Below are positions 54,765 through 64,000 of a stretch of DNA of 64,000 nt, piece by piece. Under the pieces are notes generated by a model, which was given only the letters and a program-made list of their open reading frames with translations, ran no database searches and had not been told where the DNA came from. This stretch comes from Fulvia fulva (taxonomy: Eukaryota; Ascomycota; Dothideomycetes; Mycosphaerellales; Mycosphaerellaceae): assembly GCF_020509005.1 (NCBI RefSeq), contig NC_063012.1:9734001-9798000 (forward strand), given 5' to 3'. Position 1 is the stretch's first letter, and each line of letters opens with the position of its first letter. A program made the translations under genes and the position numbers.

Positions 54765-57700
54765 TCTTCCTTATCGACGCGATAAAGACTAAGAATAACG
54801 TTTACCGAAAGTAAAGAGAGGAAAGAAGTTAAGGATCAATATAGTATAGCTAGACCTATACGACGAGACGGGTAAGGACTACGCTTATAAACTGTTCGTT
54901 ACGAATATAAATATCGGCTTAAAGAAACTCTCTTCTTCCAATCTCACTCTTATAGACACTAGCGTACTAGGCGAGTCTTTTATAGACTATAAACTCGCGA
55001 CCTCTCTTAACCTCGAACCCTAGGAACTGAAGTACCCTCGTACCCTTGAACTCTTTAACGGCACGGAGACTACTACTAGTAAGATTACTTATGTTATATA
55101 TACGTCAATTACCCTCGGAGGCAAGCGTATGTCGATCACTAGCTTCCTTACGTCCCTACCGTATTAGAAGTTTATCCTCGGCCTCCCCTAGTTTAGACGA
55201 TACCGACCTATTATCGACTAGACTTCCCTTACTATTAGCTTCCCTCTAGAAGTTCCTCCGGCACCTCCGCCTTCTCCGCCGCCTTAGCGCGGTCCTGAGT
55301 ATACTAAGATCTTCTAGGTGAACGCCGCTACCTTCACTACTACTACTAAGTAGCCTAAAGCTTAAGTCTTCGCCGCCTCTCTCCGCGATATCGACATCGC
55401 CCTCGAGAAGCTCGATAAGAAGCGTACACCTACCGACCCTACTACGAAGGTCCCTCCTTAGGCATACTACATCCTCTACGTATTCGATACTAAAGCCGTA
55501 GACGAGCTACCTCCTTATCGCCCTTACGACTATAAGATTGAGCTAGAAGAAGGTATAGAGACACCGTTCGGACCGTTATATTCTATGTCCCGAGAAGAGC
55601 TTATCGTCCTTAAGAGATACCTCGAAGAGAACCTAAAGAAGGGGTTTATTCGAGCGAGCCGTTCTAGCGCTAGTAGTCCCGTCATGTTCGTTAAGAAGCC
55701 CGGCGGTAGTCTACGCTTCTACGTAGACTACCGAGGCTTAAACGCTATTATAAAGAAGAACCGCTACCTAATACCGTTGATTTACGAGACGCTCGAGCGC
55801 CTCTCTAAGGCTAAGTACTTCACTAAGCTCGATGTTATCGCTACGTTTAACAAGTTACGAATAGTAGAAGGACACGAGTATCTTATAGCCTTCCGTACTC
55901 GCTACGGGCTATTCGAGTCGCTCGTTATACCCTTCGGCGTTTATAACGGGCCTAGTACCTTCTAGAACTTTATTAACGATATCCTTTAGGAGTTCCTCGA
56001 TCAGTTCTATACTACCTATATCGACGACATCCTAGTCTATAGCGAGACTAAGGAGGAGCACCGCGAGCACGTCTATAAGGTCCTTTAGAAGCTCGTAGAC
56101 GCCGGCTTGTAGCTCGATATCGACAAGTACGAGTTTAAGAAGACTAAAGTCAAGTTCCTTAGTTTGATTATTACCGTAGACGGCATTAAGATGGACTAAG
56201 AGAAGATCGACGCTATCGTCGAATAGGATACTCCTACGAACGTTAAAGAGGTCTAGGGTTTCCTAGGCTTTACTAACTTCTACCGCCGCTTTATCTACGC
56301 ATTTTCGGGCGTAGTACGCCCTTTAACGAAGCTTACGCGTAAGGGTAAGAAGTTCGCCTACACCGACGAATGCTAGGAGGCTTTTGACTTGCTTAAAGCG
56401 AAGTTTGTTAAGAACCCGCTTCTACGGCACTTCGATTTCGAACTAGAGACCCGTGTAGAGACCGACGTATCCGACGGCGTAGTAGGCGGTGTCCTGCTAT
56501 AACGCCGCTCGCCTAAATCCCCCTAGTTACCTATCGCCTTCCTCTCTAAGAAGATGACCGCTACGGAGTATAACTACGAGATCTACGACAAGGAGCTTCT
56601 CGCTATCGTCAAAGCTTTCGAAGAGTAGCGCCCCGAGCTCGAAGGCTCTGCTATGCCCGTCTAAGTAAGCTCCGACTATAAGAACCTCGTCTACTTTATA
56701 AAGAGTAAGCTACTTAATCGTCGCTAGGCCCGCTAGAGCGAGTTCCTCTCCCGGTTTAACTTCGTAATCTCGTATACGCCCGGTAAGGCCAACTCGATAG
56801 CCGACGCCCTTACCCGCCGCCCTAGTGACTCTCTAGTTAATCGAAGAGGGGGCCGGCAAATCGTAGGGTAACAAGTCATTAAAGAGTACAACCTCTCTTC
56901 CGAGCTTCGAGAGTACCTATCGAACGGCTAGCCTACGCTCGCCGCTTCCTTTACTACTCTCGTGCTCGCTCCTACCTACCTTAACGAGAGTGACGATGAA
57001 TCCGAGCCTGAAGAATACGCCTCGGACGCTAAGGACTTGAACGACGATAAAGAGGGCTTAGTAACGACCGACGGCTCATCTAAATTAGACTTTAAGGGGT
57101 TTGATAATAAGGAGCAGCCCGAAGGTATTATAGTACGAGTACGAACAGCGTACGATACCGACATAGACGCCTAAGAGTTAGTTTAGGCCCTTAAATCTAG
57201 CGCGAGGACATTCCCGGGCTTCTCGCTATCCGAGTACGAGCTCTAGGGAGGTGTCGTCTACTTCCGTAAGAAGCTTTACGTACCGCAGCCCGAAGGCTCT
57301 AATATCCGAGCTGAGATTCTTTAAATTATCTACGACTCCGCCTCTAGGGGTCACTTAGGCGTAGCTAAGACCTATAAGCTCCTCGCTAGGTATTACTAGT
57401 GGCCGTATTCCTAGAAGGACGTCCGCCGCTACGTACTAAACTACGCTACTTGCCGAAGAGCTAAAGCTAACCGCTACCGTCCCTACGGTCTCTTACACCC
57501 TATCCCGGCTCCTGATCGTCCCTAGAAGTACATTACTATAGACTTTATTACCGATCTTCCTTACGGTAAGACCTTTAGCGGCGTGAAAGCAAAGGCCCTT
57601 CTAGTGATCGTAGACCGTTACTCTAAGGACCGGTATATAATCCCGTACTAGAGTATAACCGTAAAGGAGACTACTCGCTTGTTCTACGAATTCGTCTGGC

Positions 57701-58811
57701 GCTTTCAAGGCCTCCCGGATAGCATCACCTCTAATAGAGGCACCTAGTTCATCTCGTACTTCTAGAAGCGTCTATATACTATCCTAGGCATTAAGTATAA
57801 CCTCTCGACTAGTTTTTAGCTATAGACCGACGGCTAGACCGAAATTACGAACGCTATCCTCGAGTAGGTCCTTCGTTGCTTCGTCGACTACTACTAGAAG
57901 GATTGGCCTTAGTATATCCCTACGGTAGAGTTCGCTACTCGTAACTAGGACTCGGAGACTACTAGCTACTCTCCCTTCTATACTACGAGAGGTTACTACC
58001 CTCGTATAGGTATAGAACTAGAAGAACCTCTCCCGCCTACCGAAGACGTAAACGAGCAAGTAGTAGACGAGTTCGCTACTATACTCTTATAGATCTATAA
58101 AGAAGTTCATAACGAGATAGTGTACGTATAAGTAATCTACGAGGATTAAGCTAATCGTCGTCGCTAGCTAGCTCCCGACTACTAAGTAGGCGATATAGTC
58201 TACCTCAACTCTAAGAATATTAAGACAGACCGCCCCTCTAAGAAGCTGAACTAGAAGAACCTAGGTCCTTTTGAGATTACCGAGCGTATTAGTTTATACG
58301 CCTACCGTCTAGCTCTTCCTACGAACATAAAGATCCACGACGTCTTCTATCCCGTACGCCTTCGGCCGTCGGCTAAGGACCTATTCCCGAACCAAAACTA
58401 AGACATACTAGGTCCTCCCGATGAAGTAGAAGTCGACGAGCCTATTAACCTACCTTCTAACGACTATGCCGTCCGTAAGATCCGGGGAATCCGCGTAGAG
58501 CCTAACGACGTTAAAGGACTACCGCCGATCAAGTATAAAGTCGAATAGTAAGGTTGCCCTAAGTAGGATACCTTATAGGAACCTATCTAATATATTATCT
58601 TTAATCGTTAAGCAATCGAAGAATACTACGCCCGCGTAGACGGCCTAGAAGTCAACATCGGTAGGCTCTTCGAATCTGAGCTCTTCGACGGGGCTTACTA
58701 ATCATGTATCGACTATAATATTAGGCCTAGGCCTAGTACTAAAGCTGAACATCCTCGATATATAGAACTACTACGGCTTCGTAGGAACTTAGCTTTGTTC
58801 GGGGGGGCTAC
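54765..58811 (+). pseudogene. GyA-3 pol, RIPed
   Basis: Collinear with GyA-1 pol at an offset of about 15.64 kb. Protease, RT, RNase H, integrase and chromodomain are recognisable but interrupted by TAG/TAA at former CAG, CAA, TGG codons, for example the integrase HHCC and catalytic regions at about 57,330-57,850. Confidence 0.88.
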
Positions 58812-59331
58812 TGTTATAGTCTCCCTATAGAGAGTATAGAAGGTAGGGACAGAAGAGCCTTAGAGTGCTCAGAAGTCGTTAAGAAGTGACAGTCTAGCTT
58901 AGTATATAAGCGCTAAGAATTATATGCCCCGTAATATTTACTACGGGACCTAGCCCTCCAAATCTACCCCTCTACTAAACCTTAATAGATTCACTTCGGC
59001 TCGTAACTATATAACTTACGGCACTCCCGCGAGCACCCGCGACTACGCTAGACCCTAGAAGAAGCACGTAGAAGACTCGGAACGTAGGGTAGGTTAGAAT
59101 AAGGTTTTGAGCAAAGCTACTAAGCGCGGCTTCGTACGGGTTAGCCCTATTAATACAGGGACACGCACTCGCGAGGGTCGCGTATAAATATCTAGCCTTC
59201 CCTAGGCCTCTCTTGCTTCCTTCGTCTTTTGTTTTGTGTAGCAATCATACTATACCCTTTTGTATCTACACTTCGTACCTACATTCTCGCTTTCACCCTT
59301 ATATCTTATAGGCCAGGCTCTCGCCCTAACA
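58812..59331 (+). repeat. GyA-3 3' LTR, long form (520 bp), RIPed
   Basis: Starts TGTTATAG after G7CTAC and ends CTAACA. It keeps the 77 bp missing from GyA-1. Diagnostic bases mostly agree with GyA-4. Confidence 0.92.
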
Positions 59332-59921
59332 CCTACCTACTTTAAATATCGACAATCACTTCTACTTATACCTTCTTATACTAGTTCATCCGCCGGTTAT
59401 AGGACAGACATAACTCGTACTACTACCGATCCGAATTGTCGATAACGAATAATACGAAACCGATCCCGCCGAACCCGATTAATAGGAAGTTAAGCAAATT
59501 CTAGACTATAAGAAGAGATAGCCGCGAGGACTAATACCGGTAGGAGGCAAATAGCTATATTAGGAATACTTAGTAAAATACATTAGATATAATAAGCTAT
59601 CCTATAAAGCTACGAACTAGGTTATCGAGACCGCCGCCGCCTCCGTAGCCGACTTTTACTATAACTACCCGAGAGCGACTAAGCTACCTAGTTTTTAACT
59701 ACCTATAGACTAGATACCGAATAAGAATGCTATAGGCATACGTATAGCGCGCTAACTAGTAAAAGTAGCGATAACTCTAATACCGGTAGAACGAGGCCTC
59801 CGGGCTTATAAGAAAGAGAGCGATACGTATAGTCTAATAGATAATGAGGTGTTTACGAAGGCAATAAAAGATTTAAGAGGAGAGGAGAGTGCTCCGGAGC
59901 GTACTCTAAGAGGGGGGGTAG
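59332..59921 (+). pseudogene. GyD pol C-terminus with chromodomain-like region, RIPed
   Basis: Translation around 59,480-59,720 gives a chromodomain-like block ending in the A-D-F-Y-Y-N-Y-P motif also seen at the ends of GyB and GyE pol. A polypurine tract (AGAGGGGGGGTA, 59,909-59,920) and an LTR start follow. It probably belongs to the same element as the integrase at 53,769; the two parts are not contiguous, so sequence was lost around GyA-3. Confidence 0.6.
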
Positions 59922-60105
59922 TATTACCGTACCGGCGTATATTTACTTAAACCCGCGGGTACGTACCTAGACCTCGCGCCCGCTAACTAATTCGACTAGC
60001 GGCTTAGCGCCCGTATATAACTCTCGTACCCTCCGCGCCTCTCTTAGATAGAATATCTATTCGACTTATACCTTACCCGACTACGTACTTATACCTACTT
60101 ATAAT
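59922..60105 (+). repeat. GyD 3' LTR (right end approximate)
   Basis: Begins TATTACCG directly after the polypurine tract, like the GyB LTR (TATTACGG). The right end is set by analogy with the 184-bp GyB LTR; no second copy is in the window to confirm it. Confidence 0.5.
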
Positions 60106-60706
60106 ATAATCTACTCTAACTAGCCTATAAACTAGTCCCTAGTCAAGTTTAGCTACCGCCTACTCCGATCGAAGTAGAGGACGATAATAGTAATAAGAGC
60201 GCGTAATAGATATTAAACGAGGTACTAAACGTTAAGAGCTCGCTACCGCTAGGCCTAGTACCTTATAGTAGGAGGAAATAGCGAAGATAGAAATACCTAG
60301 TATAGTAGGTAGGTTATATTAAGCCTACTTAGGAGCCCGCTAAGGAGTTAATAGATACTACCGCCGCCTCTATCGCGGACTTCTACTATAACTATCCTAT
60401 AAAGGATAGGCTAGCCGGCTTTACGCCGCTACTAGGGTAGATTCCTAATAAGGATATACCCGGAGACGTCGTAAACGCTTCGTTAATAGCTACGACTAAC
60501 CTAGTAACTATAGGAGGGCTACGCGGATTAATTCTACCCGTAGGTAGCTACTTTAAGAAAGATAACCGACGGTTAGTAAGATACCGGACTAACGAAGGAG
60601 ACGGATAAGATAGAAGATATAGAGGATAATATAGAAGATAATATCGTATTCGTAGCGGTAATAATACGAGCTTAAGGGGCTAAGCGCGATTTGAGAGGGG
60701 GGGTAG
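60106..60706 (+). pseudogene. GyE pol C-terminus with chromodomain-like region, RIPed
   Basis: Plus-strand reading near 60,195-60,400 gives a chromodomain-like block followed by I-A-D-F-Y-Y-N-Y-P. Polypurine tract GAGAGGGGGGGTA lies at 60,693-60,705. GyD seems to abut or interrupt this element on the left. Confidence 0.6.
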
Positions 60707-60882
60707 TATTACGGCCCTAGGCCTAGTAAATATATAGCTAGTACGTATATTACGTAACCGCGCGTACTAGCGTAATACCGCGGCTTATATATAGCCTCGG
60801 CGTACCTCGCGCTCCTCTTTCTTACGTACCTAGCTCTTTATATTAATACGACTATAAACCGCTATAGAGGACTTCCTATTCA
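60707..60882 (+). repeat. GyE 3' LTR (right end approximate)
   Basis: Begins TATTACGG after the polypurine tract. A likely CA end lies at 60,882, giving about 176 bp. No partner LTR is in the window. Confidence 0.5.
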
Positions 60883-61043
60883 ATACGCTATATAGGGGTA
60901 TTAACGAGTAACTACTACTTTATTTATATACGCTAAACGGTATATTTATTATAGGTACGGACTAGTTATCTATATAGGAGCTATTATAGTACGGTACCTC
61001 TACTTAATAGACTAATCCGGAAGTTACTACCTTTAACGAGTAG
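60883..61043. other. RIPed spacer, nothing recognised
   Basis: Short AT-rich RIPed sequence between GyE and the Fot1-like element. Confidence 0.4.
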
Positions 61044-62184
61044 TATAACGTACTTTACTACCGAGCGGGCTATACTACTACGCGAACTACTTTTACTAAG
61101 AACTGTACTACTTCTATAGATATAGCTATATAACTACTATTATAGCGTATATTGTCTTTAAACGAGGCCAAACTAACCTTAGCTATCTAGGCTACGAAAC
61201 GCGACGCGATAATTACGAATCGACTTACTATAAAGGTATACGACGCGTCTCGAACTATACTAGAGTATCGATTAAATAGACGACCTCCTCGGGGTGACTA
61301 CGAGCCTAGTTCGAAGAAGCTTATAGAGCTAGAAGAGAGGGTGATACTTAAGTATATACTCGAGCTAGATCTTAGAGGGTTCTCGCTATTAAAGGCTAGT
61401 ATACTAGTAATAGCCGATTTATTACTATAAGAGAAGGGTCTTAAGCCCGCTAGGCTTAATTAGATAGACAGGTTTATTAGGCGGTATCGTGAGCTAAAGG
61501 TTCGTATAACACGTAGATACGATCGTTAGCGAGCCCTAATAGAAGATCTAGACGTTATCGAGAAGTAGTTCTTACTTATACGTAATATAAAGGAGAAGTA
61601 TAGCATTCTTAACTAGTATACCTATAACTTCGACAAGACAGGGTTTATAATAGGTGTTATTACGTCTTAGAGCGTCGTTACGGGTTTAGAAAGGCGTAGT
61701 AGAAAGAGGAAGGTCGTTTAATAGGGCAATAGAGAGGGAGTAGAGAGATAGCGTATTAGATAGCTCTTATACGAAGCGAGATTAGTAAGCTATCTAAGTC
61801 TAACGAGGCCCTTATATAGCGGAAAGCACAAAAGCGCAAGTACATTTAGTCTAGAGGGTCTCTAACCTTCGATAAGGCGTCGTAATTAATACCTCTAGAG
61901 GATACTAGGAGGTAGGAAGTAAGTAGAGAGTCGCGAGATAGTATTCGGCTAGTACTAAGGCTACGATGCTATAAGCGATATAGCGAGTCGGGGTATAACG
62001 TACGTACCTATTAAGTAGACTCGCTAGATAGCAAAGAATCTAAAGAGGAAATGTCCTCCTAGTAATAATTCTATAGGATGTCGTCGTATTAAGATACCGT
62101 CGTAATTAAAGTAGAAGTAGTATAGTTCTTAGTAAAAGTAGCCCGCTCGGTAGTATAGCCCGCTCGGTAGTAAAGCACGTTATA
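61044..62184 (+). mobile_element. Fot1/pogo-like DNA transposon with 35-bp inverted repeats and internal deletion
   Basis: Terminal inverted repeats at 61,044-61,078 and 62,150-62,184 match at 34 of 35 bases; the one difference is TG versus TA, a RIP-type change. They contain CTTTACTACCGAGCGGGC. On the right, the GCCCGCTCGGTAGTA unit is present twice in tandem (62,141-62,174). The element is about 1.14 kb, shorter than the ~1.9 kb of autonomous Fot1-type elements, because the middle of the transposase gene is missing. Confidence 0.8.
61149..62060 (+). pseudogene. Fot1/pogo-like transposase, internally deleted and RIPed
   Basis: The start codon appears as ATA at 61,149. The N-terminal psq/CENP-B-type helix-turn-helix region reads through about 61,160-61,560. 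The first catalytic Asp is in Y-N-F-D-K-T-G-F at about 61,623-61,646; family consensus has Glu after Asp. The frame is lost at about 61,725-61,745, and the segment with the other two catalytic acidic residues is absent. The C-terminal region resumes, ending in an eroded CCHC-like knuckle at about 61,970-62,012 where two cysteines and the histidine have become tyrosine, as CpA/TpG mutation predicts. Confidence 0.75.
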
Positions 62185-62199
62185 AGAATATCCGGTCGA

Positions 62200-62324
62200 T
62201 AATAGTAGTAGTAAGGTATAAGGTAAGATAAGAGTAATAATAATAGTAAGGTAAATATAGTAGTAGATAGTAGTAGTAGTATTGATAGTAATAGTAGTAG
62301 ATATATATATATATATATATATAT
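62200..62324. repeat. (TAG/TAA)n and (AT)n low-complexity run
   Basis: AGTAGTAGT/AATAGT-type repeats grade into an uninterrupted (AT)n run at 62,301-62,324. The minus-strand open frame here is isoleucine/tyrosine/threonine-rich low complexity, not a gene. Confidence 0.8.
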
Positions 62325-62334
62325 TGTTCATTAA

Positions 62335-64000
62335 GCTGTTATAGTACCTCCTAGCCTATAAAGCTATTCTAAGTACTTCTGTCTTACGAACGGGAAACCG
62401 CTCGTAGTAAAAACCCCTCTCCTCTTCTATACTACTATTGTCCGTTATTTACCTTCTCGCTTTCCTTATAGAGGGTACACTAGTATTATAGTCCTACCCT
62501 AATGACTACCTTATCTACATCCCCTTGGTCTCCCTCCTCTTCTCTATCTACTCCTCCGTCTCGTTAGCTAGTTTAAACTAGGTAAGGTATCCTTATCTTA
62601 GGACCTAACGTACTATCCTCTATACGTCGCTCTTGTTTGTAACGATCGACTAGTAGTCGCGTCTAGCTGCTCTCGCTCTCTATATACTCCGCCCTTCTAC
62701 CTACTATAGGCACCGTACGACTATATATTCCGGGTTCTACGACGGGTAGCTATACTCGTACGCTAGGTTATCTATATCTAGGACGTTCCTCCTATATAAG
62801 TAAGCCCTAAGCCCGATATATTCGGACCGGATTTAGATTGTTACGCTTACTTCTGCCCTTATAAGGTCGCGGTATAGGAGGTAGTTATGTCTCTAGAAGG
62901 TTCGAAGGGCTAGGGAGCCTATTCGCGCTAGCGGGTTACTATTCTATTCCTATTTCTATAGGTAGCCGGCTACCTACTCTACGAGGCTCTAGGACTTTCC
63001 CTTACTCCCCTTCTTTTCCCGGGTTCTTCGTTCCTCCACCTCCCTCGCTAGCTACTCCGGCGTTCCTTATACTTTCCTAAAAACCCGTAAGTCGTCCCGC
63101 TTCTAACTCCCCCTTACGTACGGTCCTATATATAGCCGGCTATATCTCTATACAATTCGTGCTATCTTATCGTAGATAGTTTACTATACTAGGTACTCTA
63201 TCGTCTTCGCCGTATATTAGATCCTTATCCCTTAGATATAGTAACGGATAGGTAGTATCCCGGTCTCTATCTCGGCTACTCTCGTCGGTATAGTCTTATA
63301 CGCTCCGAGAATTCTCCTTAAGTTGCCTACTTAGGTTCGATTAAGAGGCTATTCGATCCGTCGCGGTACTAGCTTATCGACTCCCCCGTACCCTAGATTT
63401 ATACCCCGTAAAGTATCGCTAGTCGAACGATTACTTTATATATTATTCTTACTTTATCGAAGGTCGCCCCCTACGTTAACTTAGTAAGACGTGTTATTAA
63501 TGCCTCGTTTACTTATACCCTGTTCTAGGCCTTCTTAATCTATAGGTTCTAGCTTAGCTTCGGGTGTAGCTAGATTCCTAGTACTCGGAGTTCGGGGGAG
63601 GGCTTCGTCTCGTATCCCTAGATTATTATAGTTGCCTATATATTGTAGTAGGTCCTCGCTTTACTAAAGTAGATCAGCTAGTATTTCTCTAGGGCAAAAC
63701 GGACGCCGTAGCGTCTAGCCTAGTCTTCGTATACTCTATATCTCTCCGTAAGTAGTCTATAGTTTTCCTCCGTTATCGTAGACTAGGCTAGGATGTTTAT
63801 ATCGTCTACGAAGCCTAACGCCGAAGTCTAAGAGGACGTAAGTAAGGGGATGAGGTCGGCTATAAAGATTAGGAATAGGATCGGGGATAGCGTAGATCCT
63901 TAGGGGATTCCGGTCTCTACGTATACCCTATCGTATTTATACCTCCCGAGGACTATTCTTAGAGTCCTCTCTTTAAGGAAGGAGTATATAAATTTCGTAG
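62335..64000 (-). mobile_element. LINE-5, 3' part, minus strand, RIPed, runs off the window
   Basis: Reverse complement of the LINE family. The 3' untranslated region at about 62,390-62,440 matches LINE-1 near 8,565-8,600 (GGTTT...ACTA, TTTTTAC). ORF2 then reads backwards to the reverse transcriptase, where G-F-V-D-D-I-N is encoded at about 63,795-63,815. RIP stops are present. The 5' part lies beyond 64,000. Confidence 0.75.

Larger units (their letters stand above)
54054..59331 (+). mobile_element. GyA-3: 5'-truncated GyA copy, RIPed
   Basis: Plus-strand GyA copy that starts abruptly inside gag (equivalent to about 38,413 of GyA-1), so it lacks the 5' LTR, leader and gag start. It continues through gag, pol and a long-form 520-bp 3' LTR (58,812-59,331). 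Most CA/TG are now TA, but less completely than in GyA-2, so some stretches of pol stay open (about 126 codons at 55,585-55,965). The RT box Y-I-D-D near 56,017 survives because it has no TpG at the critical bases. Confidence 0.92.

Noticed and set aside
62089..62331. 80-codon minus-strand open frame
   Set aside because: Low-complexity translation of TAG/TAA and AT repeats overlapping a transposon end.
1..64000. CRISPR arrays, tRNA or rRNA genes
   Set aside because: No regularly spaced direct repeats and no cloverleaf-like or rRNA sequence noticed; the organism is a fungus.

Overview
The window is a repeat-packed stretch of a filamentous ascomycete (Pezizomycotina) genome. Three things point there: chromodomain-bearing Ty3/gypsy retroelements, a Fot1/pogo-type transposon and two short GT-AG introns in the single host gene, and pervasive CpA-to-TpA change on both strands, which is the footprint of repeat-induced point mutation (RIP). 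CpG is not depleted, so the mutated DNA is not strongly AT-rich; CA and TG simply almost vanish. No genus can be assigned from the sequence.

One normal island stands in this decayed DNA, about 9,236-12,560. It carries one recognisable host gene, PRI2 (DNA primase large subunit, minus strand, three exons), with a cluster of MBF-type sites about 70-95 bp upstream. To its left are two LINE copies (LINE-2 nested inside LINE-1) and unassigned RIPed DNA.

To its right is a nest of elements that can be read like strata. LINE-3 (12,700-14,902) is interrupted by a minus-strand copia element, Cop-2. Cop-2 is split by three insertions: GyC (15,052-21,353), GyB (23,770-35,990) and GyA-2 (36,096-48,238). 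GyC in turn holds an un-RIPed fragment, GyA-4 (17,478-18,631). GyB holds LINE-4 (29,144-34,154). GyA-2 holds GyA-1 (37,475-43,611). GyA-1 is young and intact: its LTRs look identical, it has a 5-bp target duplication, and its gag and pol are open. It lies inside a RIPed, oppositely oriented copy of its own family. Then come a full RIPed copia element, Cop-1 (48,239-53,768), a piece of GyD integrase, a 5'-truncated RIPed GyA-3 (to 59,331), the 3' ends of GyD and GyE, a Fot1-like element with 35-bp inverted repeats and an internal deletion (61,044-62,184), and LINE-5 running off the right edge.

GyA-1 looks functional. It has an LTR promoter with a TATA box, Gag with a zinc knuckle, a Pol (protease, reverse transcriptase, RNase H, integrase, chromodomain) entered through a -1 frameshift, a G-rich polypurine tract, and a post-LTR sequence complementary to the probable transcript start, as in self-primed Tf1/sushi-type elements. 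All other elements show inactivating RIP or truncation. No CRISPR, tRNA or rRNA was seen.
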